Shown: piece after piece, positions 53,617 through 62,067 of the stretch
How positions within the stretch are numbered: the stretch's first letter is position 1
How the letters are laid out: every line of letters starts with the position of its first letter
Origin: Aphodosoma sp045631465
Lineage (GTDB): Bacteria > Bacteroidota > Bacteroidia > Bacteroidales > Paludibacteraceae
Direction of reading: 5' to 3'
Assembly (NCBI GenBank): GCA_045631465.1
Contig: JAZQUV010000033.1
Coordinates: 1-64,000, forward strand
DNA length: 64,000 nt
Notes under the pieces: model-generated
What the model was told of the DNA's origin: nothing
The model's database searches: none
Seen by the model: only the letters and a program-made list of their open reading frames with translations
Made by a program: the position numbers and the translations under genes

Positions 53617-53724
53617 TCTAAAATACAATAACCACCTCCCTGCCCTAAATATACTATACAGCGACCTTCAAGCAACCTTCACCCTATCTCTGCACCCCTC
53701 ACTAAAATACAATAAGCCCCCCCC
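53617..53724. repeat. ~105-bp dispersed element, copy 2 (upstream of recR)
   Basis: Same organisation as 15335-15439: AAAATACAATAACC, CTAAATATACTATACAG, core with one change (CAGCGACCTTCAAGCAACC), and AAAATACAATAAGCC at the right end. Confidence 0.85.
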
Positions 53725-53854
53725 AAAAAAAAACATCCTATATCCTTCCAAAAATTACTTCTATCTCCTCTCTATAACCACTATAGTTTCTATAGTCACT
53801 ATCCCCCCATTACAAAACCTAAACTAAAACTCTTTGAGATTTTAATCAAAAAAT

Positions 53855-53885
53855 TTTGAATTATGAATTAAAATAACTATCTTTG
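53855..53885 (+). promoter_or_regulatory. recR promoter
   Basis: TTTG (53855-53858), 19 nt, TATCTTTG (53878-53885), only 10 nt before the recR ATG, so the leader must be very short. Confidence 0.65.
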
Positions 53886-53895
53886 CATCTTAATT

Positions 53896-54510
53896 ATGCA
53901 ACAAAAATACCCTTCGCAACTACTTGAAAATGCAGTAAATGCATTTGCTTCACTACCTGGCATCGGACGCAAATCTGCGCTCCGCATGGCTCTTCACATC
54001 CTCCGTCAAGGTCCAGCCAATGCTAGCAAATTCATCAATGCTATTAGCGAAATGAGCGAAAATATTCAGTATTGCGAGGAGTGCCACAACATATCCGACC
54101 AACCTGTGTGCGAAATCTGCTCCGACCCTCGTCGCGACAAATCAACCATTTGCGTTGTCGAATCTATCAAAGAGGTCATGCTCATCGAAAACACTTCGCA
54201 ATATCACGGAGTCTACCACGTGCTCGGAGGTGTTATTTCTCCTATGAATGGCATATCTCCTAACGATTTAGAGATTTCTTCGCTTGTCGAGCGTGTCGAG
54301 CAAGGCGATATCAAAGAGGTCATCCTCGCCCTCAGCCCCAATATGGAAGGCGACACCACTTGCTTCTACATCTATCGCAAACTCGCCCACCTACCTGTTG
54401 CCGTAACCACAATCGCTCGTGGCGTAGCCGTTGGCGACGACCTCGAATACGCCGACGAAATCACCCTCGGACGCTCAATCCTAAATCGCATAACCTACAA
54501 TAACAAATAA
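53896..54510 (+). CDS. recR: Recombination mediator protein RecR
   Basis: 204 residues. Helix-hairpin-helix FASLPGIGRKSALRMALHIL at the start, C4 zinc finger CEECHNISDQPVCEIC, then the TOPRIM domain starting ICVVESIKEVMLIEN and including LSPNMEGDTTCFYI. With RecO it loads RecA onto gaps. Bracketed by two copies of the 105-bp element, one ending 171 nt upstream and one starting 4 nt after the stop. Confidence 0.97.
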   Translation: MQQKYPSQLLENAVNAFASLPGIGRKSALRMALHILRQGPANASKFINAISEMSENIQYCEECHNISDQPVCEICSDPRRDKSTICVVESIKEVMLIENTSQYHGVYHVLGGVISPMNGISPNDLEISSLVERVEQGDIKEVILALSPNMEGDTTCFYIYRKLAHLPVAVTTIARGVAVGDDLEYADEITLGRSILNRITYNNK

Positions 54511-54514
54511 CCCA

Positions 54515-54619
54515 AAAATACAATAACCCCCTCCCTAGTTTAAATATACTATACAGCAACCTGCAAGCAACCTTCACCATACCTTCAAAACACCCACTAA
54601 AATACAATAAGTACCCCCC
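54515..54619. repeat. ~105-bp dispersed element, copy 3 (downstream of recR)
   Basis: AAAATACAATAACCCCCTCC on the left, TAAATATACTATACAG and core CAGCAACCTGCAAGCAACC in the middle, CTAAAATACAATAAGTACC on the right. Same orientation as copies 1 and 2. Confidence 0.85.
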
Positions 54620-54653
54620 AATTAAATACAAAAACTAATATAAAAACACACTT

Positions 54654-55130
54654 ATGACTCACCCAAAACACCTACTCACCCCATGCTACTATGTATGCCT
54701 ACTACTCACTATTGTTGCAGCAATGGTAGGTTATCATTTTGTATATAACAAAGGCATCTTCTTCGAAGGCGATAGTCCAATTGCAACTACCTACTACACC
54801 ATCGTCCTTTGGTACGTAATCATTACTTTGCCACTCTCGCTCAAACTATTCAGTCTTGGAGTGAAACGTTTAAAGAAATTTCCCGACGATGGCACTCGCG
54901 AATATTACTACAAGACATATGCTATCATTCGCATGATGGTTATTACTCTTGGTTTGGTTGCTTCTATTCTCGGTTTCTATATATTCCAAGTAAAACACCT
55001 ATTTTGGTTAGCTGGTATCTGCATAATTGGTCTAATACTCTCAAAACCAACCGAAAAACGCATCGACACCGACCTCACACCTCTAACCCCAACCGAAGAA
55101 ACAACCGAAGACCCTACCGACGAAAACTAA
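54654..55130 (+). CDS. Hypothetical four-span membrane protein
   Basis: 158 residues. Four hydrophobic segments at about residues 12-32, 45-68, 92-110 and 113-128, then a Thr/Glu/Asp-rich cytosolic tail. No recognised family. It lies between recR and a HAD-type gene on the same strand and may be co-transcribed with both. Confidence 0.7.
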   Translation: MTHPKHLLTPCYYVCLLLTIVAAMVGYHFVYNKGIFFEGDSPIATTYYTIVLWYVIITLPLSLKLFSLGVKRLKKFPDDGTREYYYKTYAIIRMMVITLGLVASILGFYIFQVKHLFWLAGICIIGLILSKPTEKRIDTDLTPLTPTEETTEDPTDEN

Positions 55131-55201
55131 AATCTAAAAAAATAAACGAGCGAAGCGAAAAAGTCTCACTACTCGCTACCCACTACTAAATATATAAACA
55201 T

Positions 55202-55627
55202 ATGATTATCGCCGTAGATTTTGATGGCACTATCGTAGAACACGCCTACCCTGCCATCGGCAAACCAATACCATTCGCCATCGATGTGCTCAAACGCCTT
55301 CAAAACGAATGCCACCATCAACTCATCTTGTGGACCGTACGCGAAGGCGAACTCCTCGACGACGCAGTGAACTATTGTCGCGAACGCGGACTCGAATTCT
55401 ATGCCGTCAACAAAAACTATCCAGAGGAAGTATGGGACGACACTACTCCACGCAAACTTACTGCCGATATGTGGATTGACGACCGCAATCTTGGTGGACT
55501 ACCTGATTGGGGCATCATCTACCGAATGGTAAAATACAACGAATCCTCGGCCGATGCAGCTCGCTACCTCGGCAATCAACCCGAAGAACCTAAAAAGAAA
55601 GGTCTATTCTCTTTCTTCAAAAAATAA
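55202..55627 (+). CDS. HAD-superfamily phosphatase-like protein (BT0820-like)
   Basis: 141 residues. The HAD nucleophile motif is AVDFDGTIVEH at residues 4-14, motif II is ILWTVREGE, and DMWIDDRNLGG supplies the acidic metal ligands. The small size, with no cap domain, fits BT0820-like proteins from Bacteroides. The C-terminus is a basic tail (KKKGLFSFFKK). The substrate is unknown, possibly a small phosphomonoester or nucleotide. Confidence 0.82.
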   Translation: MIIAVDFDGTIVEHAYPAIGKPIPFAIDVLKRLQNECHHQLILWTVREGELLDDAVNYCRERGLEFYAVNKNYPEEVWDDTTPRKLTADMWIDDRNLGGLPDWGIIYRMVKYNESSADAARYLGNQPEEPKKKGLFSFFKK

Positions 55628-55685
55628 AAAACTAATAACTTCTAACTAGTAACTTGTAACTAGTAACTATAAAAAACTAAAAACT

Positions 55686-56156
55686 ATGATTCAACGCATT
55701 CAAACTCTCTATCTGCTCATCGTCTTAGTTGCTATGAGCCTCACTCTATCTCTCCCTTCTATGCGAGCTATCTCGCCCGAAGGCATCGACTTCGCTTTCT
55801 CTAACCTCCGCGGTCTCTACCAAGTCGAACAAGGTGGTTTCAACATCACTGGCGTAACTATGTGGTTGTTATTCACCAACATAATCATCCTCATCATATC
55901 TCTTATCACCATATTTACCTACAAATGGCGCGTTATCCAAATGCGTCTTTCGTCATTCAACATGGTGCTCCTCGTTGGCTACTATGCTATTTTCTTCTTC
56001 ACTCGCTATGTCATTCTCCAACAAAATGTTATGACAAGCACAACTTTCTCTTGGCCAATCATTTTGCCTCTCATTGGCGCAATTCTCACATATCTCGCGC
56101 TCCGCGCCATTGCCAAAGACGAAGCTCTAGTTCGTTCACTTGACCGTCTTCGCTAA
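55686..56156 (+). CDS. DUF4293 membrane protein
   Basis: 156 residues. Begins MIQRIQTLYLLIVLVAM, the typical DUF4293 start, with four membrane spans (about residues 5-27, 55-77, 90-115, 125-140). Family members are Bacteroidota-specific inner membrane proteins of unknown function. The preceding spacer carries a short TAACTAG repeat (55640-55668). Confidence 0.85.
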   Translation: MIQRIQTLYLLIVLVAMSLTLSLPSMRAISPEGIDFAFSNLRGLYQVEQGGFNITGVTMWLLFTNIIILIISLITIFTYKWRVIQMRLSSFNMVLLVGYYAIFFFTRYVILQQNVMTSTTFSWPIILPLIGAILTYLALRAIAKDEALVRSLDRLR

Positions 56157-56205
56157 TCATAAAAAAATTATCTTTACCACAAAAGTATAATTTACCCTAA
56201 ACAAT

Positions 56206-56246
56206 AAAAAAAGAGGTTGTATCTCATTGATACAACCTCTTTTTTT
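56206..56246. terminator. Bidirectional terminator between DUF4293 gene and porin
   Basis: AAAAAAGAGGTTGTATC pairs over ~18 bp with GATACAACCTCTTTTTT around a 5-nt loop, with A and T runs at the ends. It serves two convergent genes and shares its stem with the terminator at 23713-23754. Confidence 0.9.
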
Positions 56247-56260
56247 TCATTGTCATTATC

Positions 56261-58210
56261 CTATTCCCAAAAATTCCAACTCAAGCCAAATTGCAATGTA
56301 GCAGGATTGATTGGATAATTTGGCATAGACATAGAATTCATACCGCCAAAAAGTCCTCTATTAAGATGATAATATTGTACAAAGAAACGAACCGTCTTCA
56401 AATGAAAATTGCCATAAACACTAACTTCTGGATACCCTCCAATCTGCATATCTTTTTGCAAATAGAATTGACCCAAAGCAGGCATATAAGCATTGCCATA
56501 ATACTGAGTATGATAGCGCACCGAGGCACCTAATTGTACGGTAAGCACCTTGAAGAATTTGTCCTTATAATAAAAATTGCCATACAATGCCAAATCGGGT
56601 AAAGGTAAAACATCTTTGTTGCTAGACAATTGATACACAACATCGGCATCTAAATGAAATCGCCATGCTCTAAGAGATGCAGCCAAATCGACAGCTAACA
56701 CTTGCACATTACCACTAAACTGCGTAGGACTACATATTTCATTGAGATACACATAATTGGTGACATTCCTAAATTTAACACCTAACGAAATTTTGCGTTT
56801 GGGCAAACCAACTCTACCTTGAATGTCAAACGCCAATGTATTATCAAAATCTAAATCACTCCACTTGAAATGGTTACTCTCATAATAGCGATATTGATGA
56901 TACTCCGAAAAATTTCGAAATCCACCACTTGCCAACAATGACAATGGTTCGCCAGCGATATTAAAATCAAAATCGAAGCGACCATCAAGGTCAAATTCAC
57001 CTATATGTGGCCCTGCAAGATAGATGCGTCCGCCTATATCATACCTCACCCAACGACCTTCACGTTTAAACATATTTGCGCCAAAAATCAAATTGTGAGA
57101 ATACGAATTATCGAATCGCAAAGTATCGATTTTATTCTTGATACCCATACCATAATGGCGCAAATCATATTTGAGATATGCCGACAATCCAAAGCGAAAA
57201 AGACGATTGAATTGCTCGTCGAGCGTAGCTGCAAAAGTATTGCCTATGCGGAAATAAGCAGTAGAATCCTTAGTATATGTATCCGAAAAATAGTTATGCG
57301 TATAAAATCCCGTAGGCACATTCTCTTCTACATATTTTCTCCCTACATCTTCGGCATCAAATGTATGCGTCAACACCAAAATTGGCACATACTCGGTATA
57401 TATCGAATCCGAACCATCCGCTGCTTTACGCTTACGTTGCATCTCCTTGCCTATCTTGTATCTATGATTAAAGAAGTAATTAAAATTACGATATGCTGAC
57501 TGAGCTGCCGTCATTCGCACCGGAATATTCGTAGCTTTTATGTTCGCATAAGCGGGATTAAGCACATAATTTATATCTGCCACCCCACCATTTTCGCGAT
57601 TTTTGAATGAATTAAACATTACAGACGACACGATTTCATATTGTCCGCCTGTATAAGTAGTCCAGAAACCGCCATTCAACATATTCGATGACTGATTCTG
57701 ATATTGCCCGCGCCCATATATCAAATTACACAAACCGCCCACATTCACGCGTTTATTGGCATTCATTGTGAGCATTATCTTAAAATAATCTTCCTCTAGC
57801 ATACGTGGCGTCGCCGAACGATAGACCATCTGAGCAAAAGGCTGCTTCACATCATAATAACGCACATCGGTAGATTTTATCAAATATGGGGCATAAGCAC
57901 GCTCGAACATATCCTCACGCGACCCCTCTTTTCTATCAAAATAGACCTTCGATTCGAGAGGCGAACCCAAGTTGCCGTTCCACGAATTAGCAATACTGTA
58001 ATTATTAATAGGTTGATTGTCTTGATAATTCACTGTCAAAGTATCTACCACCACAGTATCAGCCACACCATAAATGTCATCCACCACCCACGTCTTAATC
58101 TCACGACTAACCGTATCCTGCTTTGCTGTAGGCATAGGCAAATCGCGGAATTGACCATAAATCAAGACCGAAAACAATAAGCCTATTACCAAACAAAAAT
58201 ATCTATTCAT
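56261..58210 (-). CDS. Putative outer membrane porin (Porin_10 type)
   Basis: 649 residues with a signal peptide (CLVIGLLFSVLIYGQ). Repeated amphipathic strands rich in Tyr/Phe and Asn follow to the end, which is the aromatic strand TLQFGLSWNFWE expected of an outer membrane barrel. The region YVKQPFAQM-like segment before the barrel and the overall length fit the Bacteroidota putative porin family. The substrate is unknown. Monocistronic, with a clear promoter. Confidence 0.85.
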   Translation of the reverse strand: MNRYFCLVIGLLFSVLIYGQFRDLPMPTAKQDTVSREIKTWVVDDIYGVADTVVVDTLTVNYQDNQPINNYSIANSWNGNLGSPLESKVYFDRKEGSREDMFERAYAPYLIKSTDVRYYDVKQPFAQMVYRSATPRMLEEDYFKIMLTMNANKRVNVGGLCNLIYGRGQYQNQSSNMLNGGFWTTYTGGQYEIVSSVMFNSFKNRENGGVADINYVLNPAYANIKATNIPVRMTAAQSAYRNFNYFFNHRYKIGKEMQRKRKAADGSDSIYTEYVPILVLTHTFDAEDVGRKYVEENVPTGFYTHNYFSDTYTKDSTAYFRIGNTFAATLDEQFNRLFRFGLSAYLKYDLRHYGMGIKNKIDTLRFDNSYSHNLIFGANMFKREGRWVRYDIGGRIYLAGPHIGEFDLDGRFDFDFNIAGEPLSLLASGGFRNFSEYHQYRYYESNHFKWSDLDFDNTLAFDIQGRVGLPKRKISLGVKFRNVTNYVYLNEICSPTQFSGNVQVLAVDLAASLRAWRFHLDADVVYQLSSNKDVLPLPDLALYGNFYYKDKFFKVLTVQLGASVRYHTQYYGNAYMPALGQFYLQKDMQIGGYPEVSVYGNFHLKTVRFFVQYYHLNRGLFGGMNSMSMPNYPINPATLQFGLSWNFWE

Positions 58211-58228
58211 TATATATTATCTTTTTTG

Positions 58229-58260
58229 CAAAGTTACAAAAAATATTTTAACCACGCAAA
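58229..58260 (-). promoter_or_regulatory. Porin promoter
   Basis: Minus strand TAACTTTG (58236-58229), TTTG 20 nt upstream (58260-58257), 19 nt before the porin ATG. Confidence 0.65.
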
Positions 58261-58324
58261 TTTTCAGACCAACAATCTAACTATCAATAAAATAAAAAAA
58301 ATAAATAAAAAAGTACAAAAAAAA

Positions 58325-58356
58325 TTTGCATATACCAACAATTCATTATAAATTTG
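58325..58356 (+). promoter_or_regulatory. recQ promoter
   Basis: TTTG (58325-58328), 20 nt, TAAATTTG (58349-58356). Leaves a leader of about 100 nt before the recQ ATG with no recognisable RNA element. Confidence 0.6.
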
Positions 58357-58465
58357 CTATTCCAATTAGGAATCGAAGCAATTCGAGCCTTTGGCGATAA
58401 AAATGAATAAATTCTGCATTGTGCATTGAAAAAAATTGTGCAGTAAATTGTACATTTAAAAAACT

Positions 58466-60655
58466 ATGGCGAAAAAAAACGAATTAACCACAGCACTAAA
58501 AAAACACTTTGGATTTGATAAATTCAAAGGCAACCAGGAAGCTATAATCCAAAATGTGTTAGATGGTAACGATACCTTCGTACTAATGCCAACAGGCGGT
58601 GGCAAATCGCTCTGCTACCAACTGCCTGCTCTTATAATGGAAGGCACAGCTATCGTCATCTCCCCGCTTATTGCCTTGATGAAAAATCAAGTTGATGCCT
58701 TGCGCCGATTTGCAGAAGACGATTCTATTGCCCATTTCCTTAATTCATCGCTCAATCGCGCTGCAATCGACCAAGTGAAAGAAGATATTCGCAATGGCAA
58801 AACAAAGATACTCTACGTTGCTCCCGAATCTCTAAACAAAGACGAAAACGTAGAATTCCTCCGCAATCACAAAATATCATTTTATGCCATCGACGAAGCT
58901 CATTGTATATCGGAATGGGGACACGACTTTCGTCCTGAATATCGACGCATAAAACCTATCACAGAAAAAATAGGTAAAGCTCCTGTCATTGCACTCACTG
59001 CTACTGCTACTCCTAAAGTACAACTTGATATACAAAAAACTCTTGGCATGACCGATGCCACTACCTATCGTTCGTCATTCAACCGACAGAATCTCTACTA
59101 CGAAGTGCGTCCCAAAACAGACAACATAGAGAAAGATATAATCAAGTTTATTAAAGCAAACCCAGGCAAATCTGGCATCATCTACTGCCTCAGTCGCAAA
59201 AAAGTAGAAGATCTTGCCGAAACTCTCCGCCTCAACGACATATCAGCCCTACCTTACCATGCAGGATTGGATGGAGCTATACGTAGTGAAAATCAAGACA
59301 AATTCCTTATGGAGGATGTCAACGTAATTGTCGCTACTATCGCATTCGGTATGGGGATTGACAAACCTGATGTGCGCTATGTCATTCACTACGACATTCC
59401 TAAATCCCTCGAAGGATACTATCAAGAAACAGGACGTGCCGGACGCGATGGCGGTGAAGGCAAATGCATCGCTTTCTACAACCAAAAAGACCTACAAAAA
59501 CTAGAAAAGTTCACTCAAGATAAACCTGTAAGCGAACAAGAAATTGGCAAACAACTCATTGCCGAAACCGCCGCTTATGCCGAATCTACTATGTGCCGAC
59601 GTCGTTTCCTCCTTCACTACTTCGGCGAAACATATGCAGACGAAAATTGCGGTAATTGTGATAATTGTTTAAATCCTAGAAAACAAGTGGAAACTCAAGA
59701 TTTATTGTGCGCTGTAATAGAAACTATTCTCGCAACTAAAGAAAAATTTAAAGCCGACGTAATCATCGATATTCTATCAGGTAGAGAGTCTGCCGATGTC
59801 AAAGCATACCAACTCACCGAACTTGAACTATTCGACTCTACTTCCGACGAGGAAAAAGAAATACTACCTGCCGTTATACGCCAAGCAATGATAAACAAAT
59901 ACATAGAAAAAGAAATCGAAAACTATGGCGTACTTAAAGTAACCGATGCTGGCAAAAAATTCCTCAAAAAACCTACATCTTTCAAAGTCAGCAAAGATAG
60001 CGATTTCAACGAAGAACAAGAAGAAGCTCCTCAAATATCAGGCAACTCGTGTGCCATGGACCCTGCTCTCTTTGGCATGCTCAAAGATCTTCGTAAAAAA
60101 ATTGCTAAAGAAGAAAACCTACCTCCTTATGTTATTTTCCAAGACCCTTCGCTCGAGGCAATGGCTACAACCTACCCGATCAACCTCGAAGAATTACAAA
60201 ATATTCCTGGCGTTGGTTCGGGCAAAATAGACAAAAAATATGCGCAAGAATTCGTTGACCTTATCCGCAAACACGTGCGCGACAACGACATCGAACGCCC
60301 AGAGGACCTTCGTGTGCGTACTATTGCCAACAAGTCGAAACTCAAAATCGAAATCATACAAGCTATCGACCGCAAAGTGGCTCTCGACGACCTTGCCGAA
60401 TCTAAAGGTATCGACTTCCACGACCTCCTCAACGAGATCGATGCTATCGTATATTCAGGCACAAAACTCAATATCGACTACTTCCTAGAAGAGGTAATGG
60501 ACCACGAAGTGATTGACGAGATATTCGACTATTTCAAAAACGAATCGGAATCTGACGATGTTGAGACTGCTCTACGCGAACTTGGCGAAGACGACTACTC
60601 TGAAGAAGAAGTTCGACTCGTTCGAATCAAATTCCTTTCTGATATTTCTAATTAA
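58466..60655 (+). CDS. recQ: ATP-dependent DNA helicase RecQ
   Basis: 729 residues. Motif 0 GFDKFKGNQEAI, Walker A MPTGGGKSLCYQLPAL, IDEAHCISEWGHDFRPEY (motif II plus aromatic loop), YYQETGRAGRDG (motif VI). The RQC zinc site has four cysteines ending CGNCDNC. A winged-helix region and an HRDC domain (FQDPSLEAMATTYP, then LQNIPGVG) follow. The C-terminal ~100 acidic residues extend past the usual E. coli end, as in Bacteroidota homologues. Unwinds DNA in recombination and repair. Confidence 0.96.
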   Translation: MAKKNELTTALKKHFGFDKFKGNQEAIIQNVLDGNDTFVLMPTGGGKSLCYQLPALIMEGTAIVISPLIALMKNQVDALRRFAEDDSIAHFLNSSLNRAAIDQVKEDIRNGKTKILYVAPESLNKDENVEFLRNHKISFYAIDEAHCISEWGHDFRPEYRRIKPITEKIGKAPVIALTATATPKVQLDIQKTLGMTDATTYRSSFNRQNLYYEVRPKTDNIEKDIIKFIKANPGKSGIIYCLSRKKVEDLAETLRLNDISALPYHAGLDGAIRSENQDKFLMEDVNVIVATIAFGMGIDKPDVRYVIHYDIPKSLEGYYQETGRAGRDGGEGKCIAFYNQKDLQKLEKFTQDKPVSEQEIGKQLIAETAAYAESTMCRRRFLLHYFGETYADENCGNCDNCLNPRKQVETQDLLCAVIETILATKEKFKADVIIDILSGRESADVKAYQLTELELFDSTSDEEKEILPAVIRQAMINKYIEKEIENYGVLKVTDAGKKFLKKPTSFKVSKDSDFNEEQEEAPQISGNSCAMDPALFGMLKDLRKKIAKEENLPPYVIFQDPSLEAMATTYPINLEELQNIPGVGSGKIDKKYAQEFVDLIRKHVRDNDIERPEDLRVRTIANKSKLKIEIIQAIDRKVALDDLAESKGIDFHDLLNEIDAIVYSGTKLNIDYFLEEVMDHEVIDEIFDYFKNESESDDVETALRELGEDDYSEEEVRLVRIKFLSDISN

Positions 60656-60731
60656 AAACTAATACTAACACATGGCTCGTGGCGAAGCAATATCTTGCTA
60701 CTCGCTACTTGCTACTAAAAATCTAAAAAAA

Positions 60732-61979
60732 ATGGCTATTATTAAACCTTTCAAAGGCGTACGCCCTCCAAAAAATCTTGTAGAACAAGTAGCATCTCGT
60801 CCTTACGACGTGCTTAACTCTGACGAAGCTCGCAAAGAAGCTGAAGGCAACAAAAAATCTCTTTACTACATCATCAAACCAGAAATCAACTTCCCAGTTG
60901 GTACTGACGAACACGAACCAATGGTGTACGACAAAGCTGCCGAAAACTTCCAACTCTGGCAAGATCGTGGCTGGCTCGTTCAAGACAAAAAAGAGTGCTA
61001 CTATGTTTACGCTCAAACAATGAACGGCAAAACTCAATATGGTCTTTGCGTAGGTGCTTACGTTGACGACTATATGACTGGCAAAATCAAAAAACACGAG
61101 CTCACTCGTCGCGACAAAGAAGAAGACCGTATGAAACACGTCCGCATCAACAATGCTAACGTTGAGCCTGTATTCTTCGCTTATCCACACATCGACGAAA
61201 TCGACGCTATCGTTGCTAAAACAGTTGCTAACGCTCCTGAATACGATTTCGTAGCTCCTGATGGTTTCGGTCACCACTTCTGGGTAATCGATGACGACGC
61301 TACTATCGCTCGCATCACTGAACTCTTCGCTGAACTCCCAGCATTCTATATCGCTGACGGTCACCACCGCTCTGCTGCTGCTGCTCTCGTTGGCGACGAA
61401 AAACGTCGTAACAACCCTAACCACCGTGGCGACGAAGAATACAACTACTTCCTCGCTGTTTGCTTCCCTGACAACCAACTCAACATCATCGACTACAACC
61501 GCGTAGTGAAAGATTTGAACGGTCTCACAGAAGAACAATTCCTCGCTGCTGTTGCCGAAAACTTCATCGTTGAAGAAAAAGGTACTGAAATCTACACTCC
61601 TGCTAAACTTCACAACTTCAGCCTCTACCTCGGTGGCAAATGGTATTCTCTTACTGCTAAAGAAGGTACTTACGACGACAAAGACCCTATCGGTGTTCTC
61701 GACGTAACTATCTCTTCTAACCTCATCCTCGACAAAGTTCTTGGTCTCAAAGACCTTCGTTCTGACAAACGTATCGACTTCGTAGGTGGTATCCGTGGTC
61801 TTGGCGAATTGAAACGTCGCGTTGACAGTGGCGAAATGAAAGTTGCTCTTGCTCTCTATCCTGTGACTATGCAACAAATCATCGACATCGCTGATACTGG
61901 CAACATCATGCCTCCAAAAACTACTTGGTTCGAACCTAAACTCCGTTCAGGTCTCGTTATCCACAAATTGGAAGACTAA
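60732..61979 (+). CDS. DUF1015 family protein
   Basis: 415 residues from the ATG at 60732 (MAIIKPFKGVRPPKNLV); an in-frame ATG at 60672 would translate a low-complexity spacer. DUF1015 hallmarks: EQVASRPYDVLNSDEAR near the start, FYIADGHHRSAAA in the middle, and FVGGIRGLGELKRRVDSGE near the end. The family often accompanies phosphoserine metabolism genes in other Bacteroidales, but no such neighbour is present here and the function is unproven. Codons are as biased as in the V-ATPase genes, so expression is probably very high. Confidence 0.9.
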   Translation: MAIIKPFKGVRPPKNLVEQVASRPYDVLNSDEARKEAEGNKKSLYYIIKPEINFPVGTDEHEPMVYDKAAENFQLWQDRGWLVQDKKECYYVYAQTMNGKTQYGLCVGAYVDDYMTGKIKKHELTRRDKEEDRMKHVRINNANVEPVFFAYPHIDEIDAIVAKTVANAPEYDFVAPDGFGHHFWVIDDDATIARITELFAELPAFYIADGHHRSAAAALVGDEKRRNNPNHRGDEEYNYFLAVCFPDNQLNIIDYNRVVKDLNGLTEEQFLAAVAENFIVEEKGTEIYTPAKLHNFSLYLGGKWYSLTAKEGTYDDKDPIGVLDVTISSNLILDKVLGLKDLRSDKRIDFVGGIRGLGELKRRVDSGEMKVALALYPVTMQQIIDIADTGNIMPPKTTWFEPKLRSGLVIHKLED

Positions 61980-62002
61980 TCAAATCTATTCTCCCAAAAT
62001 AA

Positions 62003-62035
62003 AAATCGCATCTCTACAACGTAGAGATGCGATTT
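62003..62035. terminator. Bidirectional terminator between DUF1015 gene and antiporter
   Basis: AAATCGCATCTCTAC and GTAGAGATGCGATTT form a perfect 15-bp stem around AAC, between convergent genes. The T run after it is short. Confidence 0.8.
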
Positions 62036-62067
62036 CTTTATATATATGTTAATCTAGAAAAAATCAC

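Noticed and set aside
60723..61877. 384-codon open frame antisense to the DUF1015 gene
   Set aside because: Codon-bias artefact; its Phe/Val-rich translation resembles no protein.
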